DNA of 23,898 bases from an uncultured Muribaculaceae bacterium (GTDB lineage: Bacteria > Bacteroidota > Bacteroidia > Bacteroidales > Muribaculaceae). The stretch lies in the NCBI GenBank assembly GCA_910587925.1, contig CAJUOC010000035.1, positions 1 through 23,898 of the forward strand, written 5' to 3'. Shown in pieces: positions 10,101 to 17,035 of this stretch. The translations under genes were made by a program, and so were the position numbers. Within the stretch, counting starts at the first letter, position 1. Every line of letters begins with the position of its first letter. The notes beneath the pieces are model-generated. The model saw only the letters and a program-made list of their open reading frames with translations. It made no database searches and had not been told where the DNA came from.

Positions 10101-11641
10101 CCATCCGCACCCGCATCATCGACCAAAACTCCGTCGAAGTCCTCACCCGCGGCGACAAAGCCCTGAAATTTACCGTCATCGAGGTGATGAAAGACGAGAA
10201 GAGCATCTGGCGCCACATCGGCGAGTATGCCCTGCGCCTGGCCCTGTCGCCCCGCAACGTATCGGTGCGCTACCGCTCCACCCGCACCATGTCGCTGCCC
10301 CTGTTCATCCCAGACATCGGCAATATCTTCGGCCAGAGCCGGTCATACGGACCCATGTCGCCGGGCCTCGGATTTGCATTCGGCTTCGAGGGCGAGGGAT
10401 ACATACAGAAAGCCCTCGACCGCGGCTGGCTCATGACCGACGACGGCCAGACATCCCCCGCCATATCCTCGCGCACCAACGAGCTCAACCTTGAGGCAAA
10501 CCTCGAGATAGCCAAAGGCCTGAAGATACAGCTCACCATGAACCGCACCGACAACCGCACCTCACAGGTACAGTTTATGTACGCCGACCGCCCCACCTCC
10601 CTGGCAGGCTCGTTCACCATGACCGGCTGCGCCATCGGCACCGCCCTGCGCACCTCCAAGGCCGACGACGGATACGCCTCCGAGGCATTCTCCACCTTCC
10701 TGGCCAATATCCCCTTGATGCACTCCCGCGTGCAAGAGCAGTACGCCGGCTCGGCATACCCCGACGCCGGGTTTATCAAAGGCACTCCCCAGGCCGGTCA
10801 GCCATACGACCCCGCCAACGGCACCGTGTCGCGCACCAGCTCCGACGTGCTCATACCCGCCTTCGTCGCCGCATACACCGGCCGCAGCCCCCGCAAGCAA
10901 TGGCTGTCGCCCTTCCCCAACTTCAGCGCCGTGCTCCCCAACTGGCGCGTCACCTACGACGGCCTCATCAACCTCGGAGGCATGCGCCGCTTCTTCAAGT
11001 CATTCTCCCTCACCCACGCCTACCAGTGCACATATTCCGTAGGCTCCTACTCATCGTATCTCAACTGGGTGAGCCTGCGCGGCCAGGAGCTGGGCTTCAC
11101 ACTCGACGAGCTCTCGGGGCGCCCCATCCCCTCGTCGCCATTCAACATCTCCTCGGTCGCCATCACCGAGCGCTTCGCGCCCCTGATCGGCGTCAACTTC
11201 ACCCTCAACAACGAGCTCCAGTTCAACGCCGAGTACCGCGACCAGCGCACCCTCACCCTCAACTCCTCGGCCGGCCAGGTCGTCGAGGCCACCAGCCGCG
11301 GCTTCAAAATCGGCGCCGGATACAAGATCGTAGGCTTCAACACCATCCTCAAGATGAAAGGCTCCCAGCAAGGCATCAGCAACGACCTCACCATCAACGC
11401 CGAGGTAGGCCTCCAGCACAACCAGGCCCTCATCCGCCGCATCGAGACCGCCTACACCCAGCCCACCTCCGGCACCAACACCTTCAACATCAACGTCACC
11501 GCCTCCTACATCATGAGCCGCCGCATCACCCTGAGCGCCTACTTCGACCACCAGGCCAACACCCCCGTGGTGACCACCTCCTCCTATCCCACCACCAGCA
11601 CCTCCTACGGCCTGAGCGTCAACCTCTCCCTCGCCCGCTGA
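4169..11641 (+). CDS. sprA: T9SS outer-membrane translocon SprA/Sov
   Basis: A 2490-residue protein matching SprA of Flavobacterium and Sov of Porphyromonas gingivalis in length and character. This protein is the giant outer-membrane beta-barrel through which type IX secretion cargo crosses. An arginine-rich start (KRRARR, about 13-18) precedes a signal peptide core (to about residue 38, GSAWAMAQ) and a proline-rich stretch (about 45-60). The body consists of alternating aromatic beta strands typical of barrels. SprA-type segments include SSYVDDFESTQTGIDLRSP (843-861), QFWLMNPFLDPANPNYDGG (1008-1026) and the following LYLNFGEVSEDIL. The C terminus ends in an amphipathic strand (YGLSVNLSLAR). 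Codons are strongly C-ending. No other T9SS component (PorV, plug, PorKLMN) lies in the window. Start choice: first ATG with a credible signal peptide. Identity is firm. Confidence 0.93.
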   Translation: MGKTSPDIAARKRRARRSGAVAIAAALAVAGSAWAMAQYYTPVITPPPPAAYPPPPPPANPADTVMLPMGATQTVPQSYDDLMADEMAYDLATPSNIKTEAEYDPATGCYIVRTRMGDFDIATPFLLTAAQYDNWQLRRSLQDYYRERNQALVADKEKQPFNILDMNFALGPLEKIFGPGGLSLRTQGSVQISMGVKSNFTDNPSLSLTARRKTYFDFDQKIQATINAGVGDRLKFNMTYNTDATFDFDSQNLKLAYEGKEDDIVKSIEAGNVSMTTGSSLIRGGTALFGIKTKLQFGKLTVTGLVSQQNSESRTVNTKGGAQTTEFSVNADQYDQNRHYFLSQWFRDNYDTFAARLPYVASGVNITRIEVWVTNKGGKFEQSRNFVAFQDLGESSVLSTSYWQPNPAYPFPTNQSNNLLQVIKADYPGARNINTVTQALAPLDAYGITGGTAYEKVESARLLSSSEYTLNPTLGYISIKSALNADEVLAVAYEYTYRGQVYQVGEFSGDITTTDEALYLKMLKSTTASTREPMWRLMMKNVYSLGGYQIQSQNFRLNVKYLSDTTGTQINYIPVPGLNDKSLLQVMNLDRLDSNQEGNPDGLFDFLDGYTILPAQGKVIFPVAEPFGSHLRAAIANDALADQYVYEELYDSTLTVARQFADKNKFILTGEYQASAGSQIRLGAMNVPRGSVVVTAGGVTLTENSDYTVDYAMGIVTITNQSIIDSGQNVSVTLENQSLFSMQRKTLLGLDMQYQFSKDLNVGATVLHFSEKALTEKVNIGDEIVNNTMVGFNLSYNKDFMWLTNLLNRIPTVTATQPSHISLTAEWAKLLPHAQKSGSNKGSSYVDDFESTQTGIDLRSPFAWTLASTPYDPGKDALFPEAALSNNVDYGKNRALLNWYYIDRMFTSRNSSLAPGYIKSDLDQLSNPYVREVTSYEIFPGRELSYGESSTIQTLNLSYYPTERGPYNLDADNIDDQGALLNPERRWGGIMRRLDNTNFEQSNIEYVQFWLMNPFLDPANPNYDGGDLYLNFGEVSEDILKDGLKSYENGIPVDGNDQFLQQTVWGRVSSQNSLTYSFDNSSGARVLQDVGLDGLPNADEYEFSSYAEYLDKLRRRLAPDAIERMQADPFSPLNDPAGDNYHFYRGFDYDEERLGILARYKRYNGVEGNSLSPDDVADPLYQTSRATPDVEDINQDNTLNEYERYFQYRISIRPEDLVVGKNYITDKQVSVVRTRNDSNQTVEWYQFKIPLSDYERVVGSIRDFSTVRFARMFMTGFRQVTHLRFATLELVRGEWRPYDFNLNTRGDAPAEGQLDVSVVNIEENASREPVNYVLPPGVNRISDPGQSQIVQLNEQSMSLKVIGLQAGDARGVYRNTQHDLRNYKRLQMWVHAEALIDNVTNLRSGDLSVFIRLGSDVKNNFYEYEVPLTLTPPDHYQDNPADRQRVWPTANFLDLDLQSLVDLKLARNAAKRDEQAGVGYGIVYSERDPANERNTLSVKGNPSLSDVRVLMIGVRNRSSVAKDGTVWVNELKVTEFNEAGGWAAKANATLNLSDIATVNVGAHIETAGFGSVDQSLNERRLDDYKQYNVAVQADLGRFLPAGAKLRAPVYYSMSREITSPKYNPLDQDVLLKDALDNAKDKHERDSIKDYAIDRLTVQNFSLSGLKFDVQSKTPMPWDPANFTINFSFNKQTRNDPTTEYEYTNDYRGSLQYSYSPFIRPFKPFGKIKSKNKNAKFLREWEIQWLPNNISFLTNMTRYYFEQQTRSETDQMFRLPVSVSKNFFWDRQLSLTWNITKSLNLSFNSNTHARIEETVGAVNRRLFPDKYREWKDTVWQSILSMGTPWNYNQTFTAQYRAPFSKIPVIDFLNGNVSYNATYRWDRGATVDGVRLGNTIANQAAWNADARINFETFYNKIPILKQVTRRFANTRPRTVTPRKPKRFERTYELKPDTSLVIKHNLRVGKVKVTAVTAADSVAVPIRTRIIDQNSVEVLTRGDKALKFTVIEVMKDEKSIWRHIGEYALRLALSPRNVSVRYRSTRTMSLPLFIPDIGNIFGQSRSYGPMSPGLGFAFGFEGEGYIQKALDRGWLMTDDGQTSPAISSRTNELNLEANLEIAKGLKIQLTMNRTDNRTSQVQFMYADRPTSLAGSFTMTGCAIGTALRTSKADDGYASEAFSTFLANIPLMHSRVQEQYAGSAYPDAGFIKGTPQAGQPYDPANGTVSRTSSDVLIPAFVAAYTGRSPRKQWLSPFPNFSAVLPNWRVTYDGLINLGGMRRFFKSFSLTHAYQCTYSVGSYSSYLNWVSLRGQELGFTLDELSGRPIPSSPFNISSVAITERFAPLIGVNFTLNNELQFNAEYRDQRTLTLNSSAGQVVEATSRGFKIGAGYKIVGFNTILKMKGSQQGISNDLTINAEVGLQHNQALIRRIETAYTQPTSGTNTFNINVTASYIMSRRITLSAYFDHQANTPVVTTSSYPTTSTSYGLSVNLSLAR

Positions 11642-11658
11642 CCCCGTGCCCCGCACCC

Positions 11659-11680
11659 GCCGTCATCTTTTTTTGACGGC
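11659..11680 (+). terminator. Weak hairpin after sprA
   Basis: GCCGTCA (11659-11665) pairs with TGACGGC (11674-11680) around an eight-base loop, TCTTTTTT. The stem begins 17 bases after the sprA stop. The T-run is in the loop and not after the stem, so on the plus strand this is not a classical intrinsic terminator. It may mark the sprA 3' end. Confidence 0.35.
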
Positions 11681-11719
11681 ACCCGCGCCGCCGCGTATCG
11701 GAGTTACGGCTTTTTTCAC

Positions 11720-11727
11720 TATTTTTG
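11720..11727 (+). promoter_or_regulatory. Candidate -7 element for 11748 gene
   Basis: TATTTTTG matches TAnnTTTG exactly and ends 20 bases before the ATG at 11748, a typical distance for Bacteroidota. No clear -33 TTTG is present about 20 bp upstream. It supports a new transcription unit after sprA and supports the ATG at 11748 as the start. Confidence 0.55.
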
Positions 11728-11747
11728 CACATATTTCCTGTTTTGCG

Positions 11748-13505
11748 ATGAATAAGCTGCAACTTTATATATACAAGTCGATGCGCGGATTCAAGAGCGT
11801 GCGCAATATCAACCCCGAGGAAAATGTGCAGCGCCACATCCTCGACGTGCGCCACGCCCTGGAGATGCTCGACTACAACCCCGCCGAGAAAAACCTCTTC
11901 TACCTGCTGAGCTACGTCGACGAGGGTACTTTCTTCACCATCCTGCGCACCATCCCGCCCCAGCCGCTCGACCATCTTGCCACGACCATCTTCGTGCCCC
12001 GCGGCATGGATATCTCGGCCGAGGAGATGGAAGCCGTGGTGCGCCGCACCACACGCATGGTGTCCAATCCGGCCGTCAGCGCCGAGGAGCTCGCCGAGCT
12101 CCACTCCACCTTTGCCCGCGAGTATCCCGTCGACCGCGATGCGCCGATGACAGTAGCCTCGGAGGGGCGCGAGTATGCCTGGTGCCGCTACGGCGGCGAC
12201 ACCGGCCGCAAGCTGTCAGATTTCATGGGCCCGGCTCTATACCAGCCGGCCTATCTGCCATACGCCGGTGTGCTGCTGGTCGATGCCGAGCTGGGCGTGA
12301 GCGCCCCGCAGAGCGACCTCACCGACGTGCCTATGGCCCGGGTGGTGCCGGTAGTGCCGCCGGCCACATCGCCCGAGGGATTTGTGCCCCACATCTACCA
12401 TCATATCTTCGACCGCCCCTACCTGGCTCCCCTGGGCGGCACAGTCGAGATTATATGGAAGCGCTCGGGATTTGAAGACCGCACACAGCAGGTCACCATC
12501 GAGCGCGCCGGCCAGGAGATCGACCCCGTGTCGACTGCCGAGAGCCGCAAGGCCATCTCGCCGGCGTCGTTTTTCATCACCTCGCAGTCGTCAAAGGCTC
12601 CGCTCGCCGAGGCCGTGATTACCGTCAACGGTGTCGAGATCAGCGAAGCACGGTTTTTCACCCAGTCAGACCTCAAGAGCGCCGATGTGGCCATCCGCTG
12701 CCCGGGCTACTTCCCCTTCCGCGGCAACCTCGACCTGGCCGCCACCACCCAGGCGCTCATCCAGCTCCAGGAGCTGCGCCGCATATATCGCTTTGAGCTG
12801 CCTGTAGTGTCGTCGGAGCTGGGCTCGCCCATCCGCTTTGAGATACACACCAAGCGCGATCTCACCGAGAGCCCCGTCGAGGGCTACGAGCTGCTCGACG
12901 ATATCCGCGAAGGCTCGACCAAGGTCAACCACCTCCGCTACACCGGCTCGACTCCCGGCTCATCGCGCCGCATGGCCGTGATACTCGCCGCCGCAGGTCT
13001 CATTGTCGGGCTGGTCGCAGGCTGGCTGCTCGGCCGCCCCTCGTCGCCGCAGGCCCCCGACGCCACCCCCGAGACAGTGGAGAGCGTCGCCGCTGCCACG
13101 GCTCCGGAGCCGGCCGACGCTCCCGCTCCCGCCGAGCCGACCGCTCCGACCGCTCCGGCCACGGCCGAGCCGACCGCCCCCGCCGCACAGCCCGCTGCGC
13201 CGGCCGTGGCATCAACATCGGCCATATCATATCTCGACGCCAACTCAAAGTGGATTAAATCCGACATGGACAAGTATCCCGAGCTGCAAGGCCTCTTCGA
13301 CGACCTCAACAATTATCGCATCGAGCGCATCATCACCCACTGGGGTCCCAAGCTCAAGGCATCCAAAAACTTCAAGCTCGTGGTGACCGCCGCCGAGGGC
13401 GGCCGGTACAAGCCCAAGGCAAAGGCACTCGCCGGCACCACCCACAACAAAGCCGGCGACACCGTCATCAACTGGCGCGGCTACACCTACCGCATCGACC
13501 CCTAA
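11748..13505 (+). CDS. Single-pass membrane protein of unknown function
   Basis: I cannot assign a function. The 585-residue product starts MNKLQLYIYKSMRGF at the ATG just after a -7 element; a GTG 34 codons upstream is in frame but lies before that promoter. There is no signal peptide. Residues 1-405 look soluble and cytoplasmic. They include two beta-rich stretches, one (about 290-320) around APLAEAVITVNGVEIS that ends in a GYFPFRGNLDL motif (about 325-335) and resembles PEGA-type domains, only loosely. One membrane span follows (409-430), with arginines before it, which predicts N-in topology. Next comes an Ala/Pro/Thr-rich linker (about 432-488) and a basic C-terminal domain of about 95 residues (YLDANSKW to YTYRIDP) that would face the periplasm. 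The long linker suggests that the domain reaches toward peptidoglycan or the outer membrane, which is inference. GH31 begins 65 bp downstream. Confidence 0.85.
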   Translation: MNKLQLYIYKSMRGFKSVRNINPEENVQRHILDVRHALEMLDYNPAEKNLFYLLSYVDEGTFFTILRTIPPQPLDHLATTIFVPRGMDISAEEMEAVVRRTTRMVSNPAVSAEELAELHSTFAREYPVDRDAPMTVASEGREYAWCRYGGDTGRKLSDFMGPALYQPAYLPYAGVLLVDAELGVSAPQSDLTDVPMARVVPVVPPATSPEGFVPHIYHHIFDRPYLAPLGGTVEIIWKRSGFEDRTQQVTIERAGQEIDPVSTAESRKAISPASFFITSQSSKAPLAEAVITVNGVEISEARFFTQSDLKSADVAIRCPGYFPFRGNLDLAATTQALIQLQELRRIYRFELPVVSSELGSPIRFEIHTKRDLTESPVEGYELLDDIREGSTKVNHLRYTGSTPGSSRRMAVILAAAGLIVGLVAGWLLGRPSSPQAPDATPETVESVAAATAPEPADAPAPAEPTAPTAPATAEPTAPAAQPAAPAVASTSAISYLDANSKWIKSDMDKYPELQGLFDDLNNYRIERIITHWGPKLKASKNFKLVVTAAEGGRYKPKAKALAGTTHNKAGDTVINWRGYTYRIDP

Positions 13506-13512
13506 CCCGCCC

Positions 13513-13568
13513 CTCGTCCCTCGTCCCTCTTCACTCGTCCCTCTTCACTCGTCCCTCGTCCCTATCCA
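13513..13568 (+). repeat. Heptanucleotide tandem array, 8 units
   Basis: Eight contiguous 7-bp units fill the gap between two genes. In order they are CTCGTCC, CTCGTCC, CTCTTCA, CTCGTCC, CTCTTCA, CTCGTCC, CTCGTCC and a diverged CTATCCA. The array starts eight bases after the stop of the upstream gene and ends one base before the GH31 ATG. The plus strand is almost pure pyrimidine, so no Shine-Dalgarno sequence precedes GH31. Because the array is outside both reading frames, copy-number change would alter leader length or promoter spacing rather than reading frame. Confidence 0.9.
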
Positions 13569-13569
13569 A

Positions 13570-15957
13570 ATGAGATACATACTTACCACATTCATAGCAG
13601 CATCGCTCGCCGCCACAGCCACGGCACGCCTGGCCACGGCCGAGTCGATAGCCACCACCACACCCGACGGGCGCGCCGTGACGGTCACCGCCATCACACC
13701 CGACATACTGCGCGTGACCAATCTCGCCCCCGGCCAGCAAGCCCATGCCGCAGGCGCCGTAGTGCTCGGCCCCACAGGCTACAAGCCCGCCATACTCTCG
13801 CCCGACGCCTTCACCACCACACTCACCACGTCGGCCGGCCTCACCGCCATCGTCGACGACCGCACCGGCGCCCTCACCATATCGGCCGGCCCGGGCAAGG
13901 TCATCACCGACTCGGGCCTGCGCCGCACAGCCGGCGGCTCCACCGCCATGCAGCTCGCCACCACCGCCACAGGCTCATTCTACGGCGCCGGCGAGCGCGG
14001 CCACAGCCTCGACCTGCGCGGCGACACCCTCGAGATGTACAATCGTCAGAATTACGGCTACACCGGCTCAGACCCGCGCATCTCGCAGATGAACATCACC
14101 ATGCCCCTTTTCCTGGCCTCCGACGGATTTGCAGTCGTGTTTGACGACCACGCCCCCGCCCGCATGATACTGGGCAATCCCGTAGAGTACATCACCGAGA
14201 GCCCCGAGCCTGTCACATACTACTTTGTCAACGGCGCCCGTACCCTTGCCGACGTCGCCGAGCAGCTCACGGCCCTCACCGGCCGCCAGCCGCTGCCCCC
14301 GCTCTGGACTCTGGGATACATCACCTCGCGCTACGGATACCGCACCCAGGCCGAGACCGTCGGCGTGGTCGACACCCTCAAGCGCGCCGGATATCCCCTC
14401 GACGGCATCGTGCTCGACCTCTACTGGTATGGCCGCGAGCAAGACATGGGCCGCCTCGACTGGGATCCCGACCAGTGGCCCGACCCCGCACGTATGCTCC
14501 GCGACCTGCGCCGCCGCGGAGTGCGTACCGTAGCCATCAGCCAGCCCTACATCCTGCGCAACGGCCGCGGCATCGATACATACAGCGAGCTGCTCGAGGG
14601 CGGCCTCATGGTCAAGGACTCCACCGGCGGCCCGCAGGAAGTCAAGATATGGGTCGGCGAGGGCGGCATGTTTGACATGGCCAATCCCGACACCCGCGCC
14701 TGGCTCGCCGACCGCTACCGTCTGCTCACCGACATGGGCGTCGAGGGCTGGTGGGGCGACCTGGGCGAGCCCGAGGTGCACCCCGTCACCGGCATACACC
14801 ACGGCGGCATACCCGCCCGCCTGTACCACAACCGCTACGGCAACGACTGGAGCCGCACCGTCTACGACATGCTGCGCGCCGCCCGTCCCGACGACCGCCC
14901 CATGAGCCTCATGCGCGGCGGCACCACCGGTCTGCAGCGCTACGCCGTGTTTCCCTGGAGCACCGACGTATCCCGCAGCTGGGGCGGCCTGGAGCCGCAG
15001 GTGCGCATCATGCTCAACTCGGGCCTCTCGGGCCTCGGATACATGGGCCACGATGTGGGCGGCTTTGCCGTCGAGCCCGGCAGCGAGCGCCAGCCCGAGC
15101 TATACGTGCGCTGGCTTCAGCTCGGACTCTTCTCGCCCATGCTGCGCACCCACGCCCAGCAGTATGCCGAGCCGTACAAATACCCCGAGTACGCCGACAT
15201 CATCAAAGACATCATCAAAGAGCGCTACCGCTGGCTCCCCTACAACTATACCCTGGCCTGGGAAAACGCCACCCGCGGCTATCCGCTCGTACGCCCGCTC
15301 AACTTCACCGAGCCGGGCGCCGCATACGACTCCATATCCGACCAGTACCTCTGGGGCCGCGACGTGATGGTCGCCCCGGTCATGCGCCCGGGAGCCGTCG
15401 AGCGTGAGGTCACCTTCCCCGCGGGCCGGTGGGTCGACATGGACTCGCCCTGCCGCGTATATGCCCCCCACACCACCGCCACCGTAGCCGCGCCCATCGA
15501 CCGCCTGCCCCTCTTTGCCCGCGCCGGCGCCTTCATCCCCATGGCCGACTACCGCATGGACAGCACCGACGACTACGACCCCTCGCGCCTCACCGTGCAG
15601 TACTATCCCGTCGAGGGCGACGACTCCGACTCTGAGTACACCCTCTACGACGACGACCGCCGTTCGCCCGCATCACTCGACGACGAGGCCCGCCGCCTCA
15701 TCACATTCACCGGCCGCCGCGCAGGCCGCAGCATCACCGTCAGCGCCACCGGCACCTACCCCGGCGCCGCCCCGGTCATCGACCTCACCCTGGTCATCAA
15801 CCGCGCCGCCGCGCCGGCCACCATCACCGTCAACGGCCGCAAGATGCGCCCCCGATACGACGCCGACGCCCACACGCTCACCCTGCGTATGCGCTGGCCC
15901 GTATCCCGTCCACTCAGTATCGAATCCAAAAACCTTACCTTATGTTCTCAGGAATAG
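13570..15957 (+). CDS. Secreted glycoside hydrolase family 31
   Basis: A 795-residue GH31 enzyme, a family of retaining alpha-glucosidases, alpha-xylosidases and relatives. The N-terminal signal peptide (about residues 1-24) implies a periplasmic or surface location. An N-terminal beta-sandwich contains GSFYGAGERGHSLDLRG (about 137-153), and the barrel begins near PPLWTLGYITSRYGY (about 240-255). The nucleophile is D397 in GWWGDLGEPE and the general acid/base is D466 in FPWSTDVSRSW. GYMGHDVGGF (about 495-504) is another family landmark. A beta-rich C-terminal part (DUF5110-like) follows. Substrate cannot be told from sequence; alpha-glucosidase or alpha-xylosidase are both possible. The start follows a heptamer array and lacks a visible ribosome-binding site. 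The 3' end overlaps ribE by 16 bases. No SusC/SusD pair is nearby, so this is not an obvious polysaccharide utilisation locus. Confidence 0.9.
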   Translation: MRYILTTFIAASLAATATARLATAESIATTTPDGRAVTVTAITPDILRVTNLAPGQQAHAAGAVVLGPTGYKPAILSPDAFTTTLTTSAGLTAIVDDRTGALTISAGPGKVITDSGLRRTAGGSTAMQLATTATGSFYGAGERGHSLDLRGDTLEMYNRQNYGYTGSDPRISQMNITMPLFLASDGFAVVFDDHAPARMILGNPVEYITESPEPVTYYFVNGARTLADVAEQLTALTGRQPLPPLWTLGYITSRYGYRTQAETVGVVDTLKRAGYPLDGIVLDLYWYGREQDMGRLDWDPDQWPDPARMLRDLRRRGVRTVAISQPYILRNGRGIDTYSELLEGGLMVKDSTGGPQEVKIWVGEGGMFDMANPDTRAWLADRYRLLTDMGVEGWWGDLGEPEVHPVTGIHHGGIPARLYHNRYGNDWSRTVYDMLRAARPDDRPMSLMRGGTTGLQRYAVFPWSTDVSRSWGGLEPQVRIMLNSGLSGLGYMGHDVGGFAVEPGSERQPELYVRWLQLGLFSPMLRTHAQQYAEPYKYPEYADIIKDIIKERYRWLPYNYTLAWENATRGYPLVRPLNFTEPGAAYDSISDQYLWGRDVMVAPVMRPGAVEREVTFPAGRWVDMDSPCRVYAPHTTATVAAPIDRLPLFARAGAFIPMADYRMDSTDDYDPSRLTVQYYPVEGDDSDSEYTLYDDDRRSPASLDDEARRLITFTGRRAGRSITVSATGTYPGAAPVIDLTLVINRAAAPATITVNGRKMRPRYDADAHTLTLRMRWPVSRPLSIESKNLTLCSQE

Positions 15958-16550
15958 TAGAAGAAGCGGCCACCGTGGCCGACGTTATCCGCCACGAAGG
16001 CAACGTGACCCTGCGCATACGCTCCACCTTTGCCTCCGAGCTCACCATCGACCAGTCTGTCGCACACAACGGCGTATGCCTCACAGTCGTGGCCCTAAAC
16101 CCCGACGGCACATACGACGTCACCGCAATCCGCGAGACCCTCGAGCGCTCCAACCTCGGCCTGCTCGCCCCCGGCGACGCCGTCAATCTCGAGCGCTCCA
16201 TGATGATGGGCGGCCGCCTCGACGGCCACATCGTGCAGGGCCACGTCGACTGCACCGCCGTCTGCGAGAGCGTCGAGCAGGCCGACGGCTCCCACTACTT
16301 CAAATTCCGCTACGAAGCCACCCCCGAGATGCGCGCCGCCGGATACATGACCGTCGAGAAAGGCTCCGTGACAGTCAACGGCGTCAGCCTCACCGTATGC
16401 GACAGCCGCCCCGACTCCTTCCGCGTCGCCATCATCCCCTACACCCTCGAGCACACCAACTTCAGCTCCATACGCCCCGGCACCCGCGTCAATCTCGAGT
16501 TTGACATCCTGGGCAAGTACATCGCCGCCCTCATAGCCCCCCGCCTGTGA
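15942..16550 (+). CDS. ribE: Riboflavin synthase (alpha subunit)
   Basis: A 202-residue cytoplasmic enzyme that converts two 6,7-dimethyl-8-ribityllumazine molecules to riboflavin, the last step of vitamin B2 synthesis. The two lumazine-binding repeats are clear. The first opens with MFSGIVEEAATV and contains VAHNGVCLTVV. The second begins near GGRLDGHIVQGHVD (about 87-100) and contains GSVTVNGVSLTVC. The C terminus (VNLEFDILGKYIAAL) is typical. Length is normal for the family. The ATG lies inside the last codons of the GH31 gene (16-base overlap), and the stop overlaps the next ATG by one base, so expression is probably coupled with both. No FMN riboswitch was recognised upstream, and no other rib genes are in the window. 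Confidence 0.95.
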   Translation: MFSGIVEEAATVADVIRHEGNVTLRIRSTFASELTIDQSVAHNGVCLTVVALNPDGTYDVTAIRETLERSNLGLLAPGDAVNLERSMMMGGRLDGHIVQGHVDCTAVCESVEQADGSHYFKFRYEATPEMRAAGYMTVEKGSVTVNGVSLTVCDSRPDSFRVAIIPYTLEHTNFSSIRPGTRVNLEFDILGKYIAALIAPRL

Positions 16551-17035
16551 TGGAGCCCTCGACAAAGACCCGCGTGCTCTTTGTGTGCCTGGGCAACATC
16601 TGCCGCAGCCCGGCCGCCGAAGGCATCTTCCGCGCCATCGTCGAGAGCCGCGGCGCCGCCGGACGTTTCGAGATAGACTCGGCCGGCATAGGCAACTGGC
16701 ACGTCGGTCAGCTCCCCGACAAGCGTATGCGGGTGCACGCCGCCCGCCGCGGCCTCGACCTGACCCACCGCGCCCGCCAGGTGCGCCCCGACGACTTCGA
16801 CCGCTTCGACCTCATCATCGGCATGGACGCCGGCAACATCTCCGACCTGCGCGCCCTCGCCCCGTCGCCAGAGGCCGAGGCCAAGATACGCCCCATGGCA
16901 TCGTGGGTGCGCACCCTGGCCACCCGCTACGACCACATCCCCGACCCCTACTACGAAGGCGCCGAAGGCTTCGAGCTCGTCCTCGACCTCCTCTCCGACG
17001 CCTGCTCCGCCCTCTTCGACACCCTCAATAGCTGA
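16550..17035 (+). CDS. Low-molecular-weight protein tyrosine phosphatase
   Basis: A 161-residue cytoplasmic phosphatase. The P-loop CLGNICRS gives nucleophile C13 and R19 (C-x5-R), and the general acid is D132 in DPYYEG. The conserved SAGIGNWHVG segment (44-53) is also present. Family members dephosphorylate phosphotyrosine proteins, often bacterial tyrosine kinases that control capsule or exopolysaccharide export, and some act on phosphoarginine. Which applies here is unknown, and no tyrosine kinase gene is in view. The ATG at 16550 shares one base with the ribE stop (TGATG); a GTG one codon earlier is also possible. The 3' end overlaps the convergent ATPase gene by 11 bases. Confidence 0.93.
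   Translation: MEPSTKTRVLFVCLGNICRSPAAEGIFRAIVESRGAAGRFEIDSAGIGNWHVGQLPDKRMRVHAARRGLDLTHRARQVRPDDFDRFDLIIGMDAGNISDLRALAPSPEAEAKIRPMASWVRTLATRYDHIPDPYYEGAEGFELVLDLLSDACSALFDTLNS

Noticed and set aside
13081..13210. Ala/Pro/Thr codon repeats in the unknown membrane protein as a DNA repeat element
   Set aside because: Units are irregular at DNA level and fit an ordinary flexible protein linker after a membrane span.
15900..15945. FMN riboswitch ahead of ribE
   Set aside because: The sequence before ribE is coding for GH31 and no conserved riboswitch segments were recognised.
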